Positions 18,450 to 28,554 of a DNA stretch of 64,000 nt are shown in pieces. Numbering within the stretch: position 1 is the stretch's first letter; each line of letters starts with the position of its first letter. The DNA lies in contig JASGJI010000007.1 in NCBI GenBank assembly GCA_049840815.1, positions 186,001-250,000 on the forward strand, written 5' to 3'. This stretch comes from JASGDN01 sp049840815 (GTDB lineage: Bacteria; Chloroflexota; Chloroflexia; Thermomicrobiales; UBA6265). The position numbers were made by a program, and so were the translations under genes. The notes beneath the pieces are model-generated. The model ran no database searches. It was not told the DNA's origin and saw nothing but the letters and a program-made list of their open reading frames with translations.

Positions 18450-19110
18450 GTCCATGGCCGACCCGATCGCCGCCGTGGATCGCAACACCCTCGCCGGGGC
18501 GGAGCTTTCCTACAGTGATGCAGGGCGGACCAACCGACGCCAGCAGCGCATCCAGTCGGTCCTCGCCCGCCGCCAGACATCGCTGACCCTGGTTCTGGAG
18601 GACGTGCACGATCCGCACAACGCGAGCGCCGTTCTCCGCTCGTGCGATGCGGTCGGCATCCTCGACGTGCATCTGGTCTACGTGCATCAGGAGCCGCCAC
18701 GGAAGAGCTTCGGGCGTGCGACATCGGCCTCGGCTGCGAAGTGGATTCGCCTGCATACCTGGACCTCGATCGAGGAGTGCTATGCGCACCTGCACGCGCA
18801 GGGGTTCACGATCCTCGCCACGGCCCTGGATCATCGGAGTCGTGGGCTCTACGACGTCGACCTCGCACAACCCACGGCCCTCGTGTTCGGAAACGAGCGG
18901 AGCGGCGTGTCGTCGGAAGCGGTCGAGCATGCGGATGGAACGATCTACATTCCGATGCAGGGGATGGTGGAGAGCCTGAACATCTCGGTTGCCTGTGCGG
19001 TCACGCTCTATGAGGCGATGCGCCAGCGCCAGGTCGCGGGCCTGTATGACACGCCTGCGCTCGATGCCGCCGAGCGCGACACCTTAGAGGCGGACTGGCT
19101 TCGTCGGTAG
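18430..19110 (+). CDS. trmH: SpoU/TrmH-family RNA 2'-O-methyltransferase
   Basis: 226 residues with the three SPOUT motifs: NASAVLRSCDAVG (motif 1), ALVFGNERSGVS (motif 2) and IPMQGMVESLNISVACAV (motif 3), which form the knotted AdoMet site. The arrangement and C-terminal tail fit TrmH, which methylates G18 of tRNAs, though a related rRNA target is possible. GGAGG precedes the GTG at 18430, inside the end of the upstream membrane-protein gene. It converges on the DtxR gene with only 20 bp between and no clear terminator. Confidence 0.85.
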   Translation: MPTDRPESMADPIAAVDRNTLAGAELSYSDAGRTNRRQQRIQSVLARRQTSLTLVLEDVHDPHNASAVLRSCDAVGILDVHLVYVHQEPPRKSFGRATSASAAKWIRLHTWTSIEECYAHLHAQGFTILATALDHRSRGLYDVDLAQPTALVFGNERSGVSSEAVEHADGTIYIPMQGMVESLNISVACAVTLYEAMRQRQVAGLYDTPALDAAERDTLEADWLRR

Positions 19111-19130
19111 GGCGGAGCTGGTTGCTGCGG

Positions 19131-19865
19131 TCATTCCGGGGCAGCAGGAATGAAGCGGACCTCGCGGGCGATGGTCATGGAGATGACCTGATCCTCCCCC
19201 GCGACGCGCACGCGCAAGGGACCATCGAACGGCAGGTGCTCGATCACCTCGATGGCTACCCCTGGCTTGATGCCGAGACTCGTGAGGTGTCGCAGCAGGT
19301 TCGGGTCGCGGTCGCTGACGCGACTGACGCACCCGATCGTCCCGGCATCGACATCCGCCAGCATGGTGTCCGCGAGGTCGACGACCTCCCCGGTCCGGCT
19401 TGGAATGGGATCGCCGTGTGGGTCGAATTGTGGGTAGCCGAGCGCCTGCTCCATCCGCTGTTCGAACTTCTCCGAGACGTGGTGCTCCAGGCGTTCCGCC
19501 TCGGCGTGAACTTCGTCCCAGTCGTACCCGAGCGCCTCGGAGAGATAGAGTTCCAGCAGGCGATGGTGGCGAATGACCTCCAGCGCGACCTGCTCACCTG
19601 CCGGGGTGAGCGTGACCCCATGGTAGCGGTTGTGCACGAGCAACTTGAGCTCGTCCAGCCGCTTCACCATGTTCGTCACGGATGGACCGCTGAATCCGAG
19701 CGCCTCGGCCAGGCGTTGGGTGGTGACCGTCCCCCCTTCCTGGGCGAGGCGATAGGCGGCCTTCAGGTAATCCTCCATCGCATGCGTGACACGCACATCG
19801 CCGCCCTCGGTCGCTTCATGGGCGATAGGCACCGACGGGTCGGGGGAGGGGAGATGCTTGTTCAT
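19131..19865 (-). CDS. DtxR-family metal-dependent transcriptional regulator
   Basis: 244 residues. The N-terminal winged helix (MEDYLKAAYRLAQEGG, TTQRLAEALGFSGPSVTNMVKRL) is followed by the dimerisation/metal domain with HHRLLELYLSEALGYDWDEVHAEAERLEHHVS, where the HH-E and E-H ligands of IdeR/MntR sit. A C-terminal FeoA/SH3-like domain (residues ~165-240) supports an IdeR/MntR-type regulator sensing Fe2+ or Mn2+. The metal cannot be told from sequence. It starts 30 bp after ffh on the same strand. Confidence 0.88.
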   Translation of the reverse strand: MNKHLPSPDPSVPIAHEATEGGDVRVTHAMEDYLKAAYRLAQEGGTVTTQRLAEALGFSGPSVTNMVKRLDELKLLVHNRYHGVTLTPAGEQVALEVIRHHRLLELYLSEALGYDWDEVHAEAERLEHHVSEKFEQRMEQALGYPQFDPHGDPIPSRTGEVVDLADTMLADVDAGTIGCVSRVSDRDPNLLRHLTSLGIKPGVAIEVIEHLPFDGPLRVRVAGEDQVISMTIAREVRFIPAAPE

Positions 19866-19894
19866 GAAATCCCGTGAGCGTGGCGTGCTCGTCG

Positions 19895-21244
<1,350 letters not shown>

Positions 21245-21247
21245 GGA

Positions 21248-22213
21248 CTAGAATCCCTCGCCTTCGCCGAAGAACAGCGAATCGACATACGTGTCGGGGC
21301 GGAATTCGGCCATGTCGGTCGCCTTCTCGCCGGTGCCAACGTAGGAGATCGGCGTGCCGAGCTCCTTGGCGACGGCGAACGCGATGCCGCCTTTCGCCGT
21401 GCTGTCGAGCTTCGAAATCATGATGTCGGTAATGTCCACGGACTTCGCGAACTCGGCGGCCTGCACGAGTCCGTTCTGCCCGGTCGTCGCGTCGATGACG
21501 AGCAGCACTTCCTGCGGCGCGTTCTCCACGGTTTTCTGCATGATGTTGCGGAGCTTGTGGAGTTCCGCCATCAGGTTGTACTTGTTGTGCAGCCGCCCCG
21601 CCGTGTCCACGATCAGGACATCGACGTTGCGGTTGTGCGCGGCCTGCATGGCATCGAAGACGACCGCGCCGGGGTCGGCCCCCTGTTGATGGGCGATGAC
21701 GGGCACGTTGAGGCGTTCGCCCCAGACGGAAAGCTGGTCGATGGCCGCGGCGCGGAAGGTATCGCCGGCCGCGACCATCACCGAGCGGCCGAATCCCTGA
21801 TGGTACTGGATCAGCTTGGCGATGGAGGTCGTCTTGCCGGTGCCATTGACGCCGACCACAAGGATGACGAAGGGGACGCCGCGCTGGAGGATCTTCACCT
21901 TCCGGTTGCGGGTCGCCAGTTCGAGCAGGGAGATCATCTCCAGCCGCAGGATCTCGCGGGCGTCGCTCGGGTTGATGATCTTCTCCGCATCGACTTTCGC
22001 GCGGAGTTCCTCCACGAGGCGCTGGCTGACATCCCATCCGACATCGGCCTGGATGAGCAGCATTTCGAGGTCCTCATAGAGTTCCTCGTCGATCTCGGAA
22101 CGGTCGAAGAGCTTCGTGATCTCACTGAAGACACCGCGCCGGGTCTTCTCGAGACCTTTCTCGATCTGGATATCGGGTTCCGCCTGGCGGCGAAACAGTC
22201 GTCGGAGAACCAA
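21248..22213 (-). CDS. ftsY: SRP receptor FtsY
   Basis: 321 residues, lacking the long acidic A domain of proteobacterial FtsY, as is common outside that group. NG domain motifs are present: GVNGTGKTTSIAKL (P-loop), DTFRAAAIDQLSVW, DTAGRLHNKYNLM, ISKLDSTAKGGIAF. A short basic N-terminus (LRRLFRRQ) could serve membrane binding. I take a TTG start at 22213, preceded by GAGGAG. It leads the ftsY-ffh operon. Confidence 0.95.
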   Translation of the reverse strand: MVLRRLFRRQAEPDIQIEKGLEKTRRGVFSEITKLFDRSEIDEELYEDLEMLLIQADVGWDVSQRLVEELRAKVDAEKIINPSDAREILRLEMISLLELATRNRKVKILQRGVPFVILVVGVNGTGKTTSIAKLIQYHQGFGRSVMVAAGDTFRAAAIDQLSVWGERLNVPVIAHQQGADPGAVVFDAMQAAHNRNVDVLIVDTAGRLHNKYNLMAELHKLRNIMQKTVENAPQEVLLVIDATTGQNGLVQAAEFAKSVDITDIMISKLDSTAKGGIAFAVAKELGTPISYVGTGEKATDMAEFRPDTYVDSLFFGEGEGF

Positions 22214-22400
22214 GGGACTATGCTCCTCGGGGAGGTAGGTCGGGTCAGGGGCAAGGGGTCGGCGTGCGATCGGGACAGGAACGAAACGGCGTCGCTCTGC
22301 ACGCCTGCCTGGAACCGGGATCGATGTCCGACACGCATACGGGAATCATGCGATTCCCCTCCTATCGAACGGAAGTTCCATCGCTTCAAGTATACAACCG

Positions 22401-22648
22401 GAGGTGAGAGGACCGAGAAGTGGGGAGGTAGACGGCAGGTCAATCGTATGCTGGGATTCTTGATGGATGCGTCTGTTGCCATGCGGGCCGAGGCGGCACA
22501 TACCGGTGCGCCGGATGAACCAGCAACCGCCTCCGCCCAGCGCGAACGCTGAGTGTGCCATTGCCCTGAGTGAGGGAGGCGACGACGGGTGCACCAGCGA
22601 CGCCCGGATCCTACCGTCTCACTCCTCACTTCTCTCGCCTCTCACCTC
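22401..22648. repeat. ~39-bp imperfect inverted repeats enclosing ~170 bp
   Basis: Arms at 22401-22439 and 22610-22648 match at roughly 85 percent when one is inverted (shared blocks GAGGTGAGAGG, AGAAGTG and AGACGG). The enclosed 170 bp show no convincing gene. This fits a small non-autonomous element (MITE-like) or a large hairpin upstream of the MFS gene. No target-site duplication is evident. The remaining bases of 22,214-22,716 show nothing else. Confidence 0.45.
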
Positions 22649-22716
22649 ACCCTTGCATGATTCCTTGGCTCTGATAGGATCGCTCGCAGGTGGGATTTGG
22701 TATCGGGACAGGGTCG

Positions 22717-23964
22717 ATGACCATGAAGCGTTCGGAACTGATGCTGGCGGTCTATCTGCCAACGGCGCTCCTCGCCGTCGGGCAAGGCATCCTGCTGACC
22801 ACGATTCCGTTCCTCGGCACCGACATGGGCCTGTCCAACCTCGCGATCAGCACCATCGCCTCGGCGGCGGCGCTGGGAACGCTGTTCATGGACATCCCCG
22901 CTGGCGCGTTGCTCCACCGTGTCGGACTGCGCCGCTCGATGATCATCGGTGCCGCTCTGGTGGTGATCGGCACCTTCGCGCTCGCGCTGCCGCTCTCTGT
23001 CGGCATGCTCACCGCGATGCGCGTGCTGGCCGGAATCGGCACGGCGATGTGGGGCATCTCGCGCCATTCGTTCATCGCGCTGGCCGTACCCCCTTCCGAA
23101 CGTGGGCGGGCCATCTCCACCTTCGGTGGCATCAATCGGATCGGGATGTTCGGCGGCCCTGCCCTGGGTGGTGTGATCGCGAGCGCGTTGGGTATCCACG
23201 CATCGTTTGTCGCATCCGGCGTGATTGCGCTGCTGGCGCTGATTTCGGCGGCGGCCTTCATGGGACCAGCGCCGCAACCGCATGGGACTGCACCGCTTTC
23301 GACCGTCGATCGGTGGAAGTCCGTTCGGCGGACCCTCCGCGCCAACGCGGGCGATATGACTGCCGCAGGGGTCGCCCAGCTCTTCGCCCAGATGATCCGG
23401 GGCGGACGGCAAATCCTGATCCCGCTCTATGGCGCCAGCGTGCTTGGCCTTTCGGTGGGGCAGGTCAGTATCGTGATGACCATCTCGGCGCTGATCGACA
23501 TGTCGATGTTCGTTCCTGCCGGGATCGTGATGGACCGCTTTGGCCGCAAGGTCGCGTCGGTGCCGAGCTTCGCGATCATGGCGATCGGCATGGGTATGCT
23601 GCCCTTCGCTGGGTCGTTCTGGGGCCTGACCATGGTGGCGGGTGTCATCGGCCTCGGCAATGGACTCGGCTCCGGGTCGATGATGACCCTCGGCGCCGAT
23701 CTCGCCCCGCCGGACGCGACTGGCGAGTTCCTCGGGATCTGGCGCGTCGTCGGGGACTTCGGCGGCGTCGCCGGTCCCATGCTCGTCGGCGTCGCTGGTG
23801 ATGCGTTGGGGCTGCGAGGAAGCTCGCTCTTCCTCATGGCGGCGGGGCTCGCCTCGTCGGCGATTCTCTTCGCGCTCGTCAAGGAAACCAGGCAGCAGGA
23901 TACGGCGGTGTTGGCCGCTGTACCGGGATCGAATCGGACTCCGCAGACCTCTCGCATGACATAA
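22717..23964 (+). CDS. Major facilitator superfamily transporter
   Basis: About 415 residues with 12 predicted helices. MFS motif A-like loops occur between helices 2-3 (AGALLHRVGLRRSM) and in the second half (AGIVMDRFGRKVAS). A central loop near residue 190-215 divides two six-helix bundles. The start at 22717 (MTMKRSEL) fits the first helix; an upstream in-frame start at 22690 lacks membrane character. The substrate is unknown; a drug- or sugar-efflux type is typical for this form. It lies 13 bp before the LigB-like gene. Confidence 0.85.
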   Translation: MTMKRSELMLAVYLPTALLAVGQGILLTTIPFLGTDMGLSNLAISTIASAAALGTLFMDIPAGALLHRVGLRRSMIIGAALVVIGTFALALPLSVGMLTAMRVLAGIGTAMWGISRHSFIALAVPPSERGRAISTFGGINRIGMFGGPALGGVIASALGIHASFVASGVIALLALISAAAFMGPAPQPHGTAPLSTVDRWKSVRRTLRANAGDMTAAGVAQLFAQMIRGGRQILIPLYGASVLGLSVGQVSIVMTISALIDMSMFVPAGIVMDRFGRKVASVPSFAIMAIGMGMLPFAGSFWGLTMVAGVIGLGNGLGSGSMMTLGADLAPPDATGEFLGIWRVVGDFGGVAGPMLVGVAGDALGLRGSSLFLMAAGLASSAILFALVKETRQQDTAVLAAVPGSNRTPQTSRMT

Positions 23965-23977
23965 GGAGATACTGTCC

Positions 23978-24850
23978 ATGCCACTCGTTGCCGCTGCCAT
24001 TGCCCCGCATGGCTGGGACCTGATTCCGGAACTCGACGACAACGCCGGCGGCGGAGTCGTCACGCAGACGTCGCTGAAGCAGGTGGGCGTCCTCTTCGCG
24101 GAGGCGGGTGTCGATACTGTGGTGCTCGCCGGGCCACACGGCATTCGCGTCGAGGGCGCCATCTGCCTCGGGAATGTCGGACGTGGGGCGGGGACGCTGG
24201 AGCGGAACGGCCACACGGCGGAGATGAACGTTCCCTACGACCGGCCGATGGCCCTGGAGATCGCCGCTGCGTGCGAAGCTTCCGGAGTCCTGACCGCGCT
24301 CGCTGGCTACGCCGGGAATCGTCCCGATCAGAGCGCCACCCCGCTGGACTGGGGGGCGATGGTGCCGCTCTGGTTCCTCGGGCACGATGACAACCGCCCC
24401 GGATCGGGGACGGTGCTGGCCCCGACGCCGGAGGACGACCATGGGCCAGGCATCGTGCTCATCACGCCGAGCCGCGCGCTGCCGCGCCAGACGATGGTCG
24501 ATTTCGGGCGCGTGCTGGGGCAGGTCTTCGCGGCGTCCGACAAGAAGATCGGCTTCCTTGCGTCGTGTGACTGGGGCCACGCGCACAAGGAGTCCGGCCC
24601 GTACGGGTTTCATCCCGCTGCGGCGATTGTCGACGACCAGGTTGTCGCGGCGATCCAGGCCAACGACCTCCTGTCGCTGATCGCGCTGCCGGATGAGGAC
24701 GTGCAGAACGCCGCAATTGACGGCCTCTGGCAGGTCCTGATGCTGGCCGGCATCCAGCAGGTATCGCCGCTCGATGTCGCATTCAAGTCCTACGAGCATC
24801 CGGACTACTTCGGCATGATCGTCGCCACCTATTCCCCGGCTCGCGCATGA
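23978..24850 (+). CDS. Class III extradiol dioxygenase-like (LigB family) protein
   Basis: 290 residues with AIAPHGWDLIPE at the start, VVLAGPHGIR, and SCDWGHAHKESGPYGFH near residue 205, the His/Glu positions expected to bind non-heme iron in the LigB fold. LigB enzymes open catechol-type rings; some members of this fold (MEMO-like) do other chemistry, so ring cleavage is not certain. Its stop overlaps the radC ATG by four bases. Confidence 0.75.
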   Translation: MPLVAAAIAPHGWDLIPELDDNAGGGVVTQTSLKQVGVLFAEAGVDTVVLAGPHGIRVEGAICLGNVGRGAGTLERNGHTAEMNVPYDRPMALEIAAACEASGVLTALAGYAGNRPDQSATPLDWGAMVPLWFLGHDDNRPGSGTVLAPTPEDDHGPGIVLITPSRALPRQTMVDFGRVLGQVFAASDKKIGFLASCDWGHAHKESGPYGFHPAAAIVDDQVVAAIQANDLLSLIALPDEDVQNAAIDGLWQVLMLAGIQQVSPLDVAFKSYEHPDYFGMIVATYSPARA

Positions 24851-25560
24851 GTGAGGGGCCGGTGCCCTCGCACCTGATGATCCGGGACCTCCCTGCCGAT
24901 GAGCGCCCGCGCGAGCGGCTGCTCCACTATGGCGCGGCCTCGCTCAGCTCGACGGAGCTGCTTGCGATCGTGCTCAACACGGGCATCAAGGGTGAGTCGG
25001 TGACTGCCATTGCCCAGCGCCTGCTCGCGACACATGGCGGCCTGGCCGGGCTGCTCCGACTCGATGTCGTCGAGCTTGCCCGCGAACGCGGGGTTGGGGA
25101 GGCGAAGGCGACCAAGGTGAAGGCGTCGCTCGAAATCGGGCGACGCCTTGCCGCGCTGGCACCGGAGGAGAAGCCGCGCATTGCCACGCCGGAGGACGTC
25201 ATCCAGCTCGTCGGGATCGAGATGGCGGCACTCGAACAGGAGCAACTTCGGGTCCTCGTCCTCGACACCCGGAACGCCGTCCTCGCGGTGCGGACGGTCT
25301 ATCAGGGCAGCGCCAACTCCGCGACGGTCCGCGTCGGGGAACTCTTTCGGGATGCGATTCGGCATGCCGCAGTGTCGATCGTGCTGGTCCACAACCATCC
25401 ATCCGGCGACCCGACACCATCCGGTGCGGATGTCGCCCTCACGGCGGAAATCGTGAAGGCGGGGGACCTGCTGGATATCGCCGTGATCGATCACATCATC
25501 ATCGGTCAGGGGCGTCATGCCTCGCTGAAGCGGCTCGGGCTGGGTTTCCCGAAGCCATGA
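24847..25560 (+). CDS. radC: RadC-family JAMM/MPN+ protein
   Basis: 237 residues. An N-terminal helix-hairpin-helix-like region (SSTELLAIVLNTGIKGES) is followed by the JAB/MPN domain with the zinc motif HNHPSGDPTPSGAD. The family name comes from an old DNA-repair assignment that was later withdrawn; the biochemical role is unresolved, possibly a metalloprotease-like hydrolase. Start ATG overlaps the preceding stop (ATGA). Confidence 0.93.
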   Translation: MSEGPVPSHLMIRDLPADERPRERLLHYGAASLSSTELLAIVLNTGIKGESVTAIAQRLLATHGGLAGLLRLDVVELARERGVGEAKATKVKASLEIGRRLAALAPEEKPRIATPEDVIQLVGIEMAALEQEQLRVLVLDTRNAVLAVRTVYQGSANSATVRVGELFRDAIRHAAVSIVLVHNHPSGDPTPSGADVALTAEIVKAGDLLDIAVIDHIIIGQGRHASLKRLGLGFPKP

Positions 25561-25587
25561 GCCGCATTGCGGCAAAGGAACCACACT

Positions 25588-26385
25588 ATGGATCTGGGAC
25601 AACTGGGATTTGGAGTCACCGGGCATCTCGATGAGGACGTTGTGCGGTGGCTCGCGCCGACGGTGGAGGAGGCGGGGTTCCGTACCCTCTGGTTCAACGA
25701 CGTGCCTGGTGGCGATTCGCTCGTCCGGGTGAAGATCGCCGCCGACCTGACCGAACGCATTCGGATTGGCACTGGCGTGATTCCGCTGGATCGGCGACCG
25801 GCGGCGGACATCCTCGCGGAGGTCGAGGCGTTGGGCCTTCCCGTCGATCGCCTGCTGCTGGGCGTGGGCAGTGGCAGCACGAAGGGTGCGGCGGGTGTCG
25901 ATCTGGTGAAGCGCGAGCTTCCGGCGCTGAAGGCTGGGTACGGTGGATCGGTGATCGTCGGGGCCTTGGGGCCGCGCATGCGGCAGGTTGGCGCTCAGGA
26001 CGCCGATGGCATCCTCCTCAACTGGTTGACCCCGCAGACTGCTCGCGAGGCACGTGACCAGATGCGGGAAGATGCAAAGGCAGCCCATGCAGGCGATCCG
26101 ATGCTCGTCACCTATGTCCGTGTCGGATTCGGCGAGGCGGCTCGCCCGGTGCTGGAGGCGGAAGCCGCCCGCTATGGCGCGATTCCCGGCTACAAGGCGA
26201 ACCTGGCCCGGCTCGGTATCCAGGCGATCGATGCGGCGGTGTACGGCACGACGCCATGGGAGGTTCAGGAAGGTATCGCGGCCTACGTTGGCACGGTGGA
26301 CGAGGTGGTGATTCGCGCTATCACCCCGAACGAGTCGGTGGACGACTATCGCGCGTTGATCGGCGCATTTCTCGCCGAGCGTTGA
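25588..26385 (+). CDS. Luciferase-like (LLM class) flavin/F420-dependent oxidoreductase
   Basis: 265 residues with the bacterial-luciferase TIM barrel pattern: LGFGVTGHL, GFRTLWFNDVPGGDS, RIRIGTGVIPLDRRP and LLLGVGSGS. The family reduces or oxidises diverse substrates with FMN or F420; Chloroflexota contain F420 users, so either cofactor is possible. The ATG at 25588 follows AAAGGAA; it starts 28 bp after radC. The substrate is not evident. Confidence 0.8.
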   Translation: MDLGQLGFGVTGHLDEDVVRWLAPTVEEAGFRTLWFNDVPGGDSLVRVKIAADLTERIRIGTGVIPLDRRPAADILAEVEALGLPVDRLLLGVGSGSTKGAAGVDLVKRELPALKAGYGGSVIVGALGPRMRQVGAQDADGILLNWLTPQTAREARDQMREDAKAAHAGDPMLVTYVRVGFGEAARPVLEAEAARYGAIPGYKANLARLGIQAIDAAVYGTTPWEVQEGIAAYVGTVDEVVIRAITPNESVDDYRALIGAFLAER

Positions 26386-26542
26386 CCGCGCATCTCCCAG
26401 GGACGAGCGGGCGAGGTGGTAGACTTCTGGACGGTCTCGGACGCCTTCCCCTGCATCCCGTTTTCGTCCGTTTTCGCGTCCCGTGTCGTCATCGAGCCGG
26501 CGTCCTCCGACGCCTGTCGCTCGCCTGCCGGAGAGTTACTGC

Positions 26543-27547
26543 GTGCCCAAACAGATTGGAATCGATCTCGGTACCGCCAACGTCCTCGTCTTTCTGCGAG
26601 GCCGTGGCATCGTGATCAATGAGCCTTCCGTGGTCGCCATTTCGGCGAAGGATGGCAAGGTGAAGGCAGTGGGTCTCGAGGCCCGCAACATGCTGGGCCG
26701 CGAGCCCCGGGAGACCATCGAGGTCGTCCGCCCGATGCGCGATGGCGTGATCGCCGATTACATCGTCACGCAGAAGATGCTGGAGTACTTCATCAACAAG
26801 GCGTGCGGGCGCTTCTCGCTCGTGCGCCCCGACGTGATGATCTGCGTCCCGGCTGGCGTCACCGGCGTCGAGCGGCGCGCCGTCCGCGATGCTGCCCTCA
26901 AGGCTGGCGCCCGGCACGCCTTCCTGATCAGCGAACCGCTCGCTGCCGCCATCGGCGCGCGGGTGCCGGTCGCCGATCCGTCCGGCAACATGATCATCGA
27001 CATCGGCGGTGGCACCACCGAGGTCGCGGTGATCTCGTTGAACGGCATCGTCGTGGCGCGGTCACTGCGCGTGGGGGGCAATCGCTTCGACGAAGCGATC
27101 AGCAACTACATCAAGCGCAAGTACAACCTGCGTGTCGGCGAGCGCACGGCGGAAGAAGTGAAGATCGCCATCGGGTCCGCCATGCCGTTGGAGGAGGACA
27201 AGGTGATGGAGGTGCGGGGCCGCGATGAGGTCGCTGGACTCCCGCGCACCGTCCAGATCCACGCCAACGAAGTCACCGATGCGATCACCGAGCCGCTGGA
27301 GGCCATCATCGGCGCGGTCCGGGCCGTGCTGGAAGAGACGCCGCCGGAACTCTCCTCCGATATCATCGACAAGGGCATGATTCTCACCGGCGGCGGCGCA
27401 TTGTTGCGGTATCTGCCAGACTTGCTGACGGAAGTCACCGGCGTCCCCTGCTACGTCGCCGACGATCCGCTCTCCTGCGTCGCCGTAGGCACGGGTCTGG
27501 CGCTGGAGCACATGGACATCCTCCGCGACAGCCTGGAGGAGCCGTAG
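26543..27547 (+). CDS. mreB: Rod-shape actin homologue MreB
   Basis: 334 residues with actin-fold nucleotide motifs: GIDLGTANVLVFLRG (phosphate 1), MIIDIGGGTTEVAVISL (phosphate 2) and ILTGGGALLRYLP (adenosine). Length and order are typical. MreB filaments at the inner face of the membrane guide elongation. GGAG precedes the GTG at 26543. No mreC, mreD or rodA follows; the next gene is an SH3 lipoprotein. Confidence 0.95.
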   Translation: MPKQIGIDLGTANVLVFLRGRGIVINEPSVVAISAKDGKVKAVGLEARNMLGREPRETIEVVRPMRDGVIADYIVTQKMLEYFINKACGRFSLVRPDVMICVPAGVTGVERRAVRDAALKAGARHAFLISEPLAAAIGARVPVADPSGNMIIDIGGGTTEVAVISLNGIVVARSLRVGGNRFDEAISNYIKRKYNLRVGERTAEEVKIAIGSAMPLEEDKVMEVRGRDEVAGLPRTVQIHANEVTDAITEPLEAIIGAVRAVLEETPPELSSDIIDKGMILTGGGALLRYLPDLLTEVTGVPCYVADDPLSCVAVGTGLALEHMDILRDSLEEP

Positions 27548-27625
27548 GGACTACGCTCCGGTCCTCCTCGCCCGTGATGGCGGACCGGTCGCTGGACGCA
27601 CCCGCAGTGCGGAAAGGGAAACGAG

Positions 27626-28516
27626 ATGGGGATCGACGGATGGGTTCGACCGCGGCCACTGCGGCTACGCATACTCGCGACGGGCATGCTGGTGCTTCTG
27701 ATTGCCGGGTGCGGCTCGATCGGCGGTAGTAACGATCCGACTCCCGCTCCGACCGCGACCGTCTGGCCGACTGTCAATGATGCGGCCGAGGCGACGTCCC
27801 CTGAGGCTTCACCACCGTGGCAGATGATCGAGCCGACGGCGACCGATACGGCGGCCTCGCCCACAGTCGTCCAGACCTCCCCGATCGCAACCGAGTCCCA
27901 CGGAACGCCTGTTGCCACGCTCCCTGTCGAAGCGTCATCCTCGCCGATGTCGACCGAGGTGATTGCGACGATGCCTCCGGAAGCCGTCGGCACGCCTGAA
28001 GTGACACTCGAAGGCGCTGGTACGCCGGTCGGCGCGACTCCGCAACCACCCACCGCTGAAGTCGCCACCATCGCCTCGACGGTCCCGACCTCCGATCAAC
28101 CTGTCGTCCAGCAGGCGAATGCGGAGACTGGCGACGGCACCTCCGGACCTCCAGCGGTCGCCGACCTTCCCGCCCGAACGCCAACATCCGCAGGTCCCGC
28201 GACGCCGGCCGGCAGCCCTGTGGCAAGCCCGCAAGTCGGCGCTCGGGTACTCGTGACTTCGTGCTCGCCGCAGGAGGTACCGGCCTTCACCGGCTCCGAT
28301 GCCTCCTACATCACGACCTCCGACGTGAATATCCGCATTGGCCCTGGAACTGATTGCGATCCGGCGGCAGACATCCTCCCCCAGGGTACCTTGCTCACCG
28401 TGACGAGCGGTGAAGTCGTCCGCGATGGCGACACCGGCACGACCTGGGTTCGCGTCGATGTGGATGGCCTCGAAGGGTGGGTCTCTGTTGAATACATCCA
28501 ACCGGCTGGCGAATAG
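27626..28516 (+). CDS. Lipoprotein with C-terminal SH3-type domain
   Basis: 296 residues. A signal sequence with lipobox LLIAGC (Cys at ~29) marks a lipoprotein. A long Thr/Pro/Ala-rich, low-complexity region (30-200) leads to an SH3_3-like domain (about 225-293) with SDVNIRIGPGTDCDPAADIL and EGWVSVEYIQ, as in bacterial SH3 domains that bind cell-wall or surface ligands. AGGGAA precedes the ATG. The role is unknown; it lies 78 bp after mreB. Confidence 0.8.
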   Translation: MGIDGWVRPRPLRLRILATGMLVLLIAGCGSIGGSNDPTPAPTATVWPTVNDAAEATSPEASPPWQMIEPTATDTAASPTVVQTSPIATESHGTPVATLPVEASSSPMSTEVIATMPPEAVGTPEVTLEGAGTPVGATPQPPTAEVATIASTVPTSDQPVVQQANAETGDGTSGPPAVADLPARTPTSAGPATPAGSPVASPQVGARVLVTSCSPQEVPAFTGSDASYITTSDVNIRIGPGTDCDPAADILPQGTLLTVTSGEVVRDGDTGTTWVRVDVDGLEGWVSVEYIQPAGE

Positions 28517-28554
28517 CTGGCATTATTGATCGACTCCGACGTGGAAAGGAACGC

